Positions 6,350 to 13,214 of a DNA stretch of 25,264 nucleotides are shown here, piece after piece. The notes under the pieces were generated by a model. That model ran no database searches. It was not told the DNA's origin and saw only the letters and a program-made list of their open reading frames with translations. Location: positions 1 to 25,264 of the forward strand of contig CAJULZ010000028.1 in NCBI GenBank assembly GCA_910587205.1, written 5' to 3'. The DNA comes from an uncultured Oscillospiraceae bacterium (lineage in GTDB: Bacteria > Bacillota > Clostridia > Oscillospirales > Oscillospiraceae). A program made the position numbers and the translations under genes. The stretch's first letter is position 1. Each line of letters begins with the position of its first letter.

Positions 6350-8720
6350 ATCCAAGCGCCGGTTTTCCCTTACCGTCCTGGTTGGGGACGGGGCGCTGCT
6401 GCTGTGCGCCCTGTGGGGGCTGACGGGGGCGTTTTTATCCCTGTACGGCGGGCGGCAGGCCGCCCCTTGGGCGGACACCACGGTGCTGGTGCGGTGCGCC
6501 GTGGACAAAGACCTGTTTTTCACCTGGTCCGCGCTGTTTGGCCTGCTGTCGCTGGCGGTGTGGTCTCTGCCCCGGGTTTGGGGGGCGGCGGCCGGGGGGT
6601 TGGCGGCGGTGTGGGTGCTGGCCCTGTGGCGCGGCTGGAAGGCGGTGTTCTCCGGGGCGGGCGTCACCGTCAAAATCATCGCCGACCTGTTTGCTGCCCG
6701 GGTGGAATGGGGCAGGACGTTTCCCTATGACGTGGGGACGGGGCTGAACCAGGTCACCGCCGACGCGCGGCTGTTCCTGCTGTTTGCCATTGCCCTGCTG
6801 GCGCTGATCCTGGGGTGGGCGGTGGTGCGGGCGAGGCGGTGGTGGCTGGTGCTGGCCCTCACCCTGCCGCCTCTGCTCCCCGGCCTGCTGGCCGATTTCT
6901 ACCCGGATTGGCCCCCGTTTTTGGCGCTGTGCGCCTGCTGGTGCGCCATGGTGCTCACCGACCTGTGCCGCTGGGCCGCGTCGGACAGCCGGGGGAAGCT
7001 CACCCTCATCGTCCTGCCCGCCGTGGCGGCGGCGCTGGCCTTCATCACCGTACTGTTCCCCCAGGAGGGCTATGTCCGCCCCCCCTGGGCGCTGGCGGCG
7101 GAGGAACAGCTCCTCAACCTCACCAGCCGGGCGGCGGATTGGTTTTCCCAGTGGGATGGGTCTTTTGGCGGCGGCCCCGCCGTCACCTATGTGGGTTCGG
7201 CGGGGGAGGCGGATCTGGCCCACGCCGGGCCGCTGAAGCATTTTGGCCGCACGGTGCTGCGCCTTACGTCGGACTACGATGGGCGGCTGTACCTGCGGGG
7301 ATCGTCCTTGGCCGTCTACGAGGGTGGGGTGTGGAAGCCCCTGCCTGAAGGGACCTACGACGAATACGGCGGCGGGGTTGTCCCGCTGTACTTCCCAGCC
7401 ATAGGGGGCGGGGGCGGGGACAGCCGGGCGTACACCGCCGCGGTGAGCAATGTGGGGGCGGTGGGCTCCTGCGTGTACGTTCCCTATTATCCGGTGGTGC
7501 ACGACGTGGACGAGAGCGGCATCCTCCCGGTGGAGGACAGCTACTTCGCCTACCGCCGGGGGCGGCGGAACCACACCGTCTCCTTTGTGGAGCGCCAGCC
7601 CCAGGGCTGGGACGACGGCCCCGTCCATGCTGTTGCCGGGGTGGGGAACGGCCCCGCCTGGACGGACGTGGGCACGGACAGGGAGGCGTATGCCCGGTAT
7701 GTGCGCTCCCACTACCTGGACGTGCCCGAGGAGCTGCGGGAGGAATTGGAGGGTCTGTGCTGGCGGGTGAACGCACTGGGTACGCCCCCTGAACCCGGTG
7801 GAATCCAGGCCGTCTGGCAGGCAGAGCGGGTGGCGGCATATCTGGATACGCTGTGCGAATATGACCCGGACACCCCAGCTGCCCCGGAGGGGGCCGACCC
7901 GGTGCTGTATTTCCTGAACGAAAGCCACAGGGGGTACTGTATGCATTACGCCTCTGCGGCCACGCTGCTGCTGCGCGCCATGGGCGTCCCCGCCCGGTAC
8001 GCCGGCGGCTTCACCGCCCAGGCCGTCCCCGGCCGGACGGTGGACATCCCCGACCGGGCCGCCCACGCCTGGGTGGAGGTCTGGATCGACGGCTTCGGCT
8101 GGTATCCGGTGGAGGTCACCCCCGCAACCGCCTTTACGTGGTACGAGCGGGGGGACGAGCCCTCCCAATTGCCCTCCGATCCGGCGGCGGAGAGCGCAAC
8201 GCCTCCGCCCACCCCAACTCCCACCCCGGCGCCAACCACCGATGCCCCCGGCCCCGCCGACGGCCTGTCTCCCGGCGGCAGCGCGCCGACCAGGCCCGGC
8301 GCGGAAGATGGGCCGTCCCCCCTGGGCGGCTGGCTAATAGGGGGACTGCTGGCCGCGGGGCTCGCGGCGCTGGTCTGGCTGGGGCAGCTTGTGCCTAAGC
8401 GCGTCCGCGCCGGGCGGATGTCCGGCCTCGATCCCAACCGGGCGGCGCTGGCCTGTTACCATGATCTGCGGCGCATGGAGCGCTGGGGCGGGCATACCGC
8501 GCCCAGGGCGCTGGAGCTGGCCGAAAAGGCGAAATTCAGCGGGAGGGCCCTCGCCCCGGAGGAAGTGGACGAGCTTCGGGTGCTGGTGGACTGGGAGCGC
8601 ACCCGGCTGTGCGCCGTTCTCCCCCCGGTGAAGCGGATGCTGTTCCGCTACTGCTGGGGGACGCCCTCCAGCCGGAAAAAGCGGGAAAATCCCGAAAAAT
8701 CCACCGGGGATGGGGACTGA
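6342..8720 (+). CDS. Membrane transglutaminase-like protein (TgpA/DUF3488 type)
   Basis: The 792-residue protein has about seven N-terminal membrane helices (residues ~9-240), an extracytoplasmic transglutaminase-like domain, a Pro/Thr-rich spacer (PTPTPTPAPTT), one more helix (~664-687) and a cytoplasmic C-terminal tail resembling DUF4129. The catalytic Cys533 sits in GYCMHYASAATLLLRAMGVPARY and His575 in AAHAWVEVW. The usual third residue of the triad, Asp in DPT, is Glu591 (PVEVTP) here, a variant seen in some clostridial members as I recall. Relatives remodel or crosslink surface material, but the substrate is unknown. It overlaps the DUF58 gene by 8 bases. No terminator is seen before the rpsF promoter, which begins 5 bases after its stop. 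Confidence 0.9.
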   Translation: MAESKRRFSLTVLVGDGALLLCALWGLTGAFLSLYGGRQAAPWADTTVLVRCAVDKDLFFTWSALFGLLSLAVWSLPRVWGAAAGGLAAVWVLALWRGWKAVFSGAGVTVKIIADLFAARVEWGRTFPYDVGTGLNQVTADARLFLLFAIALLALILGWAVVRARRWWLVLALTLPPLLPGLLADFYPDWPPFLALCACWCAMVLTDLCRWAASDSRGKLTLIVLPAVAAALAFITVLFPQEGYVRPPWALAAEEQLLNLTSRAADWFSQWDGSFGGGPAVTYVGSAGEADLAHAGPLKHFGRTVLRLTSDYDGRLYLRGSSLAVYEGGVWKPLPEGTYDEYGGGVVPLYFPAIGGGGGDSRAYTAAVSNVGAVGSCVYVPYYPVVHDVDESGILPVEDSYFAYRRGRRNHTVSFVERQPQGWDDGPVHAVAGVGNGPAWTDVGTDREAYARYVRSHYLDVPEELREELEGLCWRVNALGTPPEPGGIQAVWQAERVAAYLDTLCEYDPDTPAAPEGADPVLYFLNESHRGYCMHYASAATLLLRAMGVPARYAGGFTAQAVPGRTVDIPDRAAHAWVEVWIDGFGWYPVEVTPATAFTWYERGDEPSQLPSDPAAESATPPPTPTPTPAPTTDAPGPADGLSPGGSAPTRPGAEDGPSPLGGWLIGGLLAAGLAALVWLGQLVPKRVRAGRMSGLDPNRAALACYHDLRRMERWGGHTAPRALELAEKAKFSGRALAPEEVDELRVLVDWERTRLCAVLPPVKRMLFRYCWGTPSSRKKRENPEKSTGDGD

Positions 8721-8724
8721 CCCC

Positions 8725-8752
8725 TTGACAAACCTTCAAATCCGTGTATACT
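8725..8752 (+). promoter_or_regulatory. Promoter of rpsF-ssb-rpsR
   Basis: A perfect TTGACA (8725-8730), a 16-base spacer and TATACT (8747-8752) form a strong promoter 90 bases upstream of rpsF. Confidence 0.85.
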
Positions 8753-8761
8753 AAATAAGTC

Positions 8762-8813
8762 TGCGCCCTTTTGCGCACGGCAGTAACATCCTTGCCTCCG
8801 GTGCGACCGGAGG
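8762..8813 (+). promoter_or_regulatory. Structured leader of rpsF, possible S6:S18 autoregulatory site
   Basis: Two stems lie between promoter and rpsF: TGCGC (8762-8766) with GCGCA (8773-8777), and CCTCCGGT (8795-8802) with ACCGGAGG (8806-8813) around GCG. A conserved leader that binds the S6:S18 complex through a CCG motif is known in many bacteria. The CCG in the stem and the gene order fit, but the assignment is inference. Confidence 0.5.
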
Positions 8814-8842
8814 CCATAAGACCATAAGGAGGTGCAAAAACA

Positions 8843-9139
8843 ATGGCAAAAGTGAACGGCAATTACGAGGTGCTCTATGTCATCAACCCCACCCTGGGCG
8901 AGGAGGACACCGCCGCTCTGGTGGCCCGCTTCAAGGAGCTGGCCGAGGGCCGCGGCGCCGTCGCCGAGGTGGACGAGTGGGGCAAGCGCCGGCTGGCCTA
9001 TCCCATCAACGACCTGGAGGAGGGCTACTACGTCCTGATGACCTTCTCCGCCGACCCCGCGTTCCCTGCCGAGCTGGACCGTCTGATGCGCATCAACGTG
9101 AGCATTATGCGCTCCATCATCGTCTGCAAGGACGCCTGA
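8843..9139 (+). CDS. rpsF: 30S ribosomal protein S6
   Basis: The 98-residue protein matches S6 (NYEVLYVINPTLGEEDTAAL, DEWGKRRLAYPINDLEEGYYVLM, RINVSIMRSIIV), a platform protein that binds 16S rRNA as a heterodimer with S18. The ATG at 8843 follows AAGGAGGTG at 8827-8834. It starts the classical rpsF-ssb-rpsR operon, with ssb 14 bases behind. Length and sequence are normal. Confidence 0.98.
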   Translation: MAKVNGNYEVLYVINPTLGEEDTAALVARFKELAEGRGAVAEVDEWGKRRLAYPINDLEEGYYVLMTFSADPAFPAELDRLMRINVSIMRSIIVCKDA

Positions 9140-9153
9140 GAGGGGATCACACC

Positions 9154-9651
9154 ATGCTCAACCACATCGTTATCATGGGCCGCCTGGCCCGTGACCCCGA
9201 GCTGCGCCACACCCAGACCGGCACCCCCGTCGCCAGCTTTACCCTGGCCGTAGACCGGGATTTCAAGGATAAGAACACCGGCGAACGCCAGACCGACTGG
9301 ATCGACGTGGTGGCCTGGCGCGGCACGGGCGAGTTTGTCAGCCGCTATTTCTCCAAGGGCCGCATGGCCGTGGTGGAGGGCCGCCTCCAGATCCGGGATT
9401 GGACCGACAAGGAGGGCAACAAACGCCGCTCCGCCGAGGTGGTGGCCGACAACGTCTATTTCGGCGATTCCAAGCGGGACGGCGATGGCGGAAGCTATGG
9501 CGACCGCGGCGGCAGCTATGGCGGTGGAAGCTATGGCGGCAGTTACGGCGCTCGCCCCTCCGCTCCGTCCGCCCCCGCCGATTACGGCATCCCGTCCGGC
9601 GGAGACCAGTTTGCTGAGCTGGCCGACGACGACGGCGACCTGCCCTTCTAA
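9154..9651 (+). CDS. ssb: Single-stranded DNA-binding protein
   Basis: The 165-residue protein has an N-terminal OB fold (residues ~1-105: MLNHIVIMGRLARDPELR, TDWIDVVAWRGTGEFV, GRMAVVEGRLQIR), a flexible Gly/Ser/Tyr-rich linker (~110-150) with repeated GGSYG units, and the acidic tip DDDGDLPF. The tip recruits repair and replication proteins such as PriA, RecQ and RecO. The ATG at 9154 follows GAGAGGGGA. A much longer open frame upstream overlaps rpsF and is rejected. It is the middle gene of the rpsF operon. Confidence 0.97.
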   Translation: MLNHIVIMGRLARDPELRHTQTGTPVASFTLAVDRDFKDKNTGERQTDWIDVVAWRGTGEFVSRYFSKGRMAVVEGRLQIRDWTDKEGNKRRSAEVVADNVYFGDSKRDGDGGSYGDRGGSYGGGSYGGSYGARPSAPSAPADYGIPSGGDQFAELADDDGDLPF

Positions 9652-9693
9652 ACGCAGGAAGGGCCTATCTCACATAAAGGAGGTCTGCCAATT

Positions 9694-9936
9694 ATGGCTA
9701 TGGATAATGCGAAGCCCCGCGGCAACCGTAAGCGCCGCAAAGTGTGCGCGTTCTGCGTGGACAAGGTGGAACAGATCGACTATAAGGACGCCCAGAAGCT
9801 GAAGCGCTACCTGTCCGAGCGGTCCAAGATTCTGCCCCGCCGCACCACCGGCACCTGCGCCATGCACCAGCGCCAGCTGACCGACGCCATCAAGCGCGCC
9901 CGTCACGTGGCCCTGCTGCCCTATGTGACCGACTGA
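9694..9936 (+). CDS. rpsR: 30S ribosomal protein S18, zinc-binding form
   Basis: The 80-residue protein matches S18 (YKDAQKLKRYLSERSKILPRRTTGT, IKRARHVALLPYV), the S6 partner in the 30S platform. Cys18-x2-Cys21 together with Cys55-x2-His58 form a plausible zinc site; many S18 proteins, including that of B. subtilis, lack it. AAAGGAGGT precedes the ATG at 9694. It is the last gene of the operon and is followed directly by a strong terminator. Confidence 0.97.
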   Translation: MAMDNAKPRGNRKRRKVCAFCVDKVEQIDYKDAQKLKRYLSERSKILPRRTTGTCAMHQRQLTDAIKRARHVALLPYVTD

Positions 9937-9946
9937 AACGGCAATG

Positions 9947-9980
9947 AAATTCCCCGGAGCGCCGCTCCGGGGAATTTTTT
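9947..9980 (+). terminator. Terminator between rpsR and the convergent GNAT gene
   Basis: A 14-bp perfect stem (9947-9960 with 9964-9977, loop GCC) ends in TTTTTT on the plus strand. The acetyltransferase stop codon on the minus strand overlaps the T-run, so the hairpin may serve both genes. Confidence 0.9.
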
Positions 9981-10443
9981 ACGTTTGCCGCCTCAGCTCC
10001 ATCCGCGTGAAATCATACAGACCGCCGTTGGTGGATACCTGGGCGGTTCCGGTTTTCACAAATCCCGCCCGTTCATACACCTTGATTGCCCTTTGGTTGA
10101 AGGAGGCCACGTCCAGCCGAATCCGTTTAAACGAACCATGTTCCTCCATAAAGCGGAGGATATCCTCCAGGAAGGCCCTGCCGTACCCCCGCCCCGTCAG
10201 GTCGGGCCGCAGCCCGAGGCCGAGGGCGGCGTCCGTCCCCTCCCGCTCCACGCAAAAGAAGCCGATCAAAGCATCGTCGTCAAACACGGAAAAATACCGG
10301 CCGCCCCGCAGATCCGGGCGCATAATCTCCTCGTAGTCCTCCGGGTCCGCCGTCATATCATAAAAGGCGTACGCCCCGTCATATTTCCAGCAGTCAGCGA
10401 TCTCTTTTGCCTCAGACTGCCCCATCTGTGCAATCTTTCTCAT
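9979..10443 (-). CDS. GNAT-family N-acetyltransferase
   Basis: The 154-residue protein has the GNAT fold: the acetyl-CoA loop RPDLTGRGYGRAF (residues ~80-91, R/Q-x-x-G-x-G/A form) and the C-terminal NQRAIKVYERAGF (116-128). Family members move acetyl from acetyl-CoA to amines on proteins, antibiotics or small metabolites; the acceptor cannot be read from sequence. The start has a good GGGAGGTCG ribosome binding site. The gene is single and convergent to rpsR. Confidence 0.9.
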   Translation of the reverse strand: MRKIAQMGQSEAKEIADCWKYDGAYAFYDMTADPEDYEEIMRPDLRGGRYFSVFDDDALIGFFCVEREGTDAALGLGLRPDLTGRGYGRAFLEDILRFMEEHGSFKRIRLDVASFNQRAIKVYERAGFVKTGTAQVSTNGGLYDFTRMELRRQT

Positions 10444-10463
10444 GGTATCGACCTCCCGCGCTT

Positions 10464-10492
10464 ATTATAGCATATTCCCTCTTTCATGGGAA
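10464..10492 (-). promoter_or_regulatory. Promoter of the GNAT gene
   Basis: On the minus strand TTCCCA, a 17-base spacer and TGCTATAAT (extended -10) stand just upstream of the ribosome binding site. The promoter abuts copy 2 of the 161-bp repeat. Confidence 0.7.
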
Positions 10493-10498
10493 GCCTAC

Positions 10499-10660
10499 GG
10501 CTTGTTTGAAAATTGTGAACACGCCCAAAGGGAGGCTCTTTTTCCGCCATACTTTGCCAATTTTCCTTGGAATACACAAAGTATTCCTGCGTCAAGCTGG
10601 CTTTGTCCGGCGAAAAACCCCCTCCCCGTTGGGCATATTTCCAATTTTCAAACAGCGCCT
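10499..10660 (+). repeat. 161-bp inverted-end interspersed repeat, copy 2 (MITE-like)
   Basis: This 162-base copy has a perfect 13-base inverted end: TGTTTGAAAATTG at 10503-10515 and its complement at 10642-10654. It differs from copy 1 at about a dozen positions. One internal stem shows pairing-preserving change: CCGG...CCGG in copy 1 is CTGG...CCGG (a T:G pair) here. It lies between two divergent promoters, for the GNAT gene and the TVP38-type gene. Confidence 0.8.
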
Positions 10661-10696
10661 AAAAGAAATCTTTAAAATTTTCTAAGGAGACTTTTG

Positions 10697-10724
10697 TTGC
10701 CATTTCCCATTTTGCCGCTATAAT
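10697..10724 (+). promoter_or_regulatory. Promoter of the TVP38/DedA-type gene
   Basis: TTGCCA (10697-10702), a 16-base spacer and a perfect TATAAT (10719-10724) stand about 110 bases before the start codon. Confidence 0.75.
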
Positions 10725-10735
10725 AGCCATAAGGC

Positions 10736-10798
10736 AGCGCTGATCCAACCTGTGGGTTTAAGGCCCCCGCTGGAGGCGGAAGGGGGGAAATCAGCGCT
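10736..10798 (+). promoter_or_regulatory. Structured 63-nt leader element upstream of the TVP38/DedA-type gene
   Basis: AGCGCTGAT (10736-10744) pairs with ATCAGCGCT (10790-10798), enclosing two smaller stems: AACC-TGTG-GGTT, and CCCCC...GGGGG with an inner CGC/GCG. This gives a closed three-way-junction-like fold at the very 5' end of the predicted transcript. ATCAGCGCT also occurs just outside repeat copy 1 (2884-2892). It could be a cis-regulatory RNA or a small repeat; no known riboswitch is recognised. Confidence 0.5.
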
Positions 10799-10835
10799 TT
10801 CATAGATAAAAACCCGGCGAAAGGCAGGGGCGTTT

Positions 10836-11516
10836 ATGGGAAATAAGCGGCTGAAAATTTTCCTCTGGGTGCTGACCATCGCTATTTTGGGCGGCACGGT
10901 GTGGGCGCTGTACGCCACCGGCTTTTTTGAGGCGGCGGGCTCCCAGGAAAAGCTGGGGGAATACATCGTCCGTTGCGCCCCCTGGTCCCACCTGGCCTAC
11001 TTCGGCATCCAGCTGGCCTCGGTGGTGGTGGCCCCCATCCCCAGCAACATCACTGCCGCGGCGGGGGCGTACCTGTTCGGGCTGTGGCCGTCCTTCCTGC
11101 TCACCTGGGGGGCGGTGGCGCTGGGCTCGGCTGTGGTATTCGTCCTGGCCCGCGCTTTGGGGCAGGGCTTCGCGGCCCAGTTCGTGGGGGAAAAGCTGTC
11201 GGAAAAGTATTTGGATGTGATCCGGCGGAAGCGGGACGTGTTTCTGGCGCTGGCCTTCCTGTTCCCCTTCTTCCCCGACGACATCCTGTGCATTCTGGCG
11301 GGGCTGACGGACATTCCCTTCAAGCGCTTTTTTGTGCTGGTGGCGGTATGCCGCCCCTGGGGGCTACTGGTGTCCTGCCTGGTGGGCAGCGCCACGGTGG
11401 CCATCCCTCTGTGGGGGATGGCGCTGCTGGGCGTCGCGGGGCTGGCGGTGTTCCTGTTGGCCATGAAATACGGCGACAGGCTGGAGCAGGCCGTGATGGA
11501 ACGGCTGAAAAAATAG
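10836..11516 (+). CDS. TVP38/TMEM64 (DedA-like, VTT domain) membrane protein
   Basis: The 226-residue protein is very hydrophobic with about five or six helices. It has the VTT/SNARE-associated domain pattern: APIPSNITAAAGAYLFGLWPSFLLTWGAV, then GSAVVFVLARALG, and FLFPFFPDDILCILAGLTDIPFKRFF, where the FPDD segment corresponds to the family's conserved region. DedA-superfamily proteins contribute to membrane homeostasis, and some flip lipid carriers or phospholipids. The substrate of this one is unknown. The ATG at 10836 has only a modest AGGGGCG ribosome binding site. It is monocistronic with its own promoter, structured leader and terminator. Confidence 0.88.
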   Translation: MGNKRLKIFLWVLTIAILGGTVWALYATGFFEAAGSQEKLGEYIVRCAPWSHLAYFGIQLASVVVAPIPSNITAAAGAYLFGLWPSFLLTWGAVALGSAVVFVLARALGQGFAAQFVGEKLSEKYLDVIRRKRDVFLALAFLFPFFPDDILCILAGLTDIPFKRFFVLVAVCRPWGLLVSCLVGSATVAIPLWGMALLGVAGLAVFLLAMKYGDRLEQAVMERLKK

Positions 11517-11573
11517 GCGGACGGGCCGCTGCGGCGAATATTATTAGGTTGAGCCCGAGTATTCCGAATAAGA

Positions 11574-11610
11574 AAAACTCCCGTCTGTGCAAACAGGCGG
11601 GAGTTTTCGT
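11574..11610 (+). terminator. Terminator after the TVP38/DedA-type gene
   Basis: AAAACTCCCGTCTG (11574-11587) pairs with CAGGCGGGAGTTTT (11594-11607), with one G:T pair and a TGCAAA loop. Confidence 0.88.
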
Positions 11611-11636
11611 GAAATAGATAATGCCTCATTGAAAAG

Positions 11637-11765
11637 TTATAAGTAAACCGTTTCTCCATCCAAAACTGCCAAAAGCCGGTCTTTATATGCAATATCGATG
11701 TCCTTTGACTTGTCTTGGGTATGTATGATTAAAACTTTCTCTGGGTTCAATTCTGAGACAAATTT
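11637..11765 (-). pseudogene. C-terminal gene remnant, possibly of an MBL-fold hydrolase
   Basis: Between the terminator and the NYN gene the minus strand encodes a protein-like tail: FVSELNPEKVLIIHTQDK, then KDIDIAYKDRLLAVLDGETVYL and a stop at 11637. The same frame is blocked by TAA at 11766-11768. Just beyond that stop it reads LAQITAAFLAPYANLT, perhaps more of the same gene. The LNPEKVLIIHT phrase resembles the C-terminus of metallo-beta-lactamase-fold hydrolases, but the fragment is too short to be sure. The segment is clearly more AT-rich than its neighbours, which suggests decay or foreign origin. Confidence 0.4.
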
Positions 11766-11836
11766 TTAAGTCAAGTTTGCATACGGGGCGAGAAACGCTG
11801 CCGTGATTTGAGCCAGTAAAATACAACCTGCCCCCT

Positions 11837-12583
11837 TTACTTTTTGTTGCGCACGAACACCTGGGTGCCCTGGTAGTTGGCGTTGTGCCGCTCGTCGATC
11901 TCGAAGCAGCCCAGGGCGGCGATGAACCGGGACAGCTTGGCGTAGCCGTAGTTCCGGGCGTCGAAGTCGGGCTGCTTTTTGATAAGCAGCGTCCCCAGGT
12001 CGCCCAGGTAGGCGTACCCGTCCTCGTCGGCCAGGTCCTCCACCGACTGGGCGATGAGCTCCCGCACAGACAGGGGGCTGGCCTCCGCCTGGGGCTGGGT
12101 TTTCTTCTTGGCGGATTTTCCGGCGGGGGCGGGGGCGGAGGGCTCGGCGGCCTTCAGCGATTCGATGTAGACGAACTTGTCGCAGGCCACGATGAAGGGC
12201 TTGGGGGTCTTTTTCTCCCCCATGCCGTATACCTTCATCCCGGCTTCCCGCAGGCGGGTGGCCAGGCGGGTGAAGTCGCTGTCGCTGCTCACCAGCACAA
12301 AGCCGTCACAGTTCCCGGAGTAAAGCACGTCCATGGCGTCGATAATCATGGCCGAGTCGGTGGCGTTTTTGCCGGTGGTGTAGCTGTACTGCTGGAACGG
12401 GGTGATGGCGTGCTCCAGCAGCAGGGGCTTCCAGCTGCCCATGTTGGGCGCGGTCCAGTCGCCGTAGATCCGCTTGATGGTGGGGGTGCCGTATACCGCC
12501 ACCTCGGCCATGATCTCCCGCAGGGCGGTGCGGGGGGCGTTGTCCGCGTCGATGAGGACGGCTAAGCGCAATTCGTTTTCCAT
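11837..12583 (-). CDS. NYN (LabA/PIN-like) ribonuclease-type protein with C-terminal OST-HTH/LOTUS domain
   Basis: The 248-residue protein has an N-terminal NYN domain (~5-145): LAVLIDADNAP with D12 and D14, D76 in NATDSAMIIDAMD, and D101/D103 in VSSDSDFTRLATRLREAG. These acidic residues form the metal-dependent nuclease centre of the family. An Ala/Lys/Pro-rich linker (~146-168) leads to a winged-helix OST-HTH/LOTUS-like domain (~170-245: LSVRELIAQSVEDL, YAYLGDLGTLL, YGYAKLSRFIAAL). LOTUS domains bind RNA, so an RNA-processing or decay role is likely, with unknown target. AAAGGAG precedes the start. The gene is divergent from the ECF sigma gene. Confidence 0.9.
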   Translation of the reverse strand: MENELRLAVLIDADNAPRTALREIMAEVAVYGTPTIKRIYGDWTAPNMGSWKPLLLEHAITPFQQYSYTTGKNATDSAMIIDAMDVLYSGNCDGFVLVSSDSDFTRLATRLREAGMKVYGMGEKKTPKPFIVACDKFVYIESLKAAEPSAPAPAGKSAKKKTQPQAEASPLSVRELIAQSVEDLADEDGYAYLGDLGTLLIKKQPDFDARNYGYAKLSRFIAALGCFEIDERHNANYQGTQVFVRNKK

Positions 12584-12612
12584 GTGGGTTCTCCTTTGCG
12601 GTTGTTCCTTTG

Positions 12613-12618
12613 ACTATA
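12613..12618 (-). promoter_or_regulatory. Extended -10 of the NYN-LOTUS gene
   Basis: On the minus strand TGCTATAGT lies 30 bases before the start codon. No good -35 is present, as is common with an extended -10. Confidence 0.5.
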
Positions 12619-12668
12619 GCATATCACAGTTTGGAAGAAAAGGCCAGAAGAAAAATTTTTGCCCCGCC

Positions 12669-12696
12669 GCAACATTTTGGGGCCCTGGGGCGTGTT
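12669..12696 (+). promoter_or_regulatory. Candidate ECF-type autoregulated promoter of the sigma gene
   Basis: GCAAC (12669-12673) followed by a T-run, then a 17-base spacer and CGTGTT (12691-12696), fits the general ECF promoter form (AAC in the -35, CGT in the -10). It lies 40 bases before the sigma gene, and no housekeeping promoter is visible there. The match is inference from a general consensus. Confidence 0.5.
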
Positions 12697-12737
12697 ATAG
12701 GCAGAAGGGCCCCCACATGACGAAGGGAGGGGACAAG

Positions 12738-13214
12738 GTGGACCACTCCAACCGGTTGGAAGAATTGGCAATCAAATATGAGCACACCCTGTTCCGGGCG
12801 GCGCTGGCGATTTTAGGCGACCCCCACGAGGCGGAGGACGCGGTGCAGGAGACCTTCCTGCGCTATCTGGAGAAGCGCCCGGAGTTCCGGGACGGGGGGC
12901 ACGAGAAGGCGTGGCTGCTGAAGGTGGCGGCCAACCGCTGCAAAAGTATCCTGCGGGGGCGGCAGCGCCACCCCGCGGTGGAACTGCTGGACATATACCC
13001 CGCCCCGGACCCGGACAGCCGGGAGCTGATGGAGGCGGTGCTGTCCCTGCCCGCCAACCAGCGGGCGGCGGTGCACCTGCACTACTACGAGGGCTACACC
13101 TGCGCTGAGATCGCGTCCATCCTGGGCCAGCGGCCGGGGACGGTGCGCTCCCACCTCAGCCGGGCGCGGGACAGCCTGCGGAAATACCTGACTGACGAGG
13201 AGGATTTGGCATGA
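12738..13214 (+). CDS. ECF-family RNA polymerase sigma factor
   Basis: From GTG 12738 the protein has 158 residues. Region 2 (~10-70) reads YEHTLFRAALAILGDPHEAEDAVQETFLRYLEK and KAWLLKVAANRCKSILR. Region 4 (~100-155) reads LPANQRAAVHLHYYEGYTCAEIASILGQRPGTVRSHLSRARDSLRKYL, with a helix-turn-helix. No regions 1 or 3 are present, as in ECF factors. The GTG follows GGGAGGGG at ideal distance; the ATG at 12717 in the same frame is the alternative (7 residues longer). The stop overlaps the next ATG (ATGA at 13211-13214), so sigma and the membrane protein are translationally coupled, typical of a sigma/anti-sigma pair. Confidence 0.93.
   Translation: MDHSNRLEELAIKYEHTLFRAALAILGDPHEAEDAVQETFLRYLEKRPEFRDGGHEKAWLLKVAANRCKSILRGRQRHPAVELLDIYPAPDPDSRELMEAVLSLPANQRAAVHLHYYEGYTCAEIASILGQRPGTVRSHLSRARDSLRKYLTDEEDLA

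Noticed and set aside
9480..9560. Direct repeats in ssb resembling a small CRISPR or satellite
   Set aside because: These are codon-level repeats of the Gly/Ser/Tyr linker of SSB. No spacers or palindromic repeats occur.
12474..12737. Long N-terminal extension of the sigma factor
   Set aside because: The open frame reaches back into the divergent NYN gene and its promoter; the GTG at 12738 with GGGAGGGG gives the normal ECF length.
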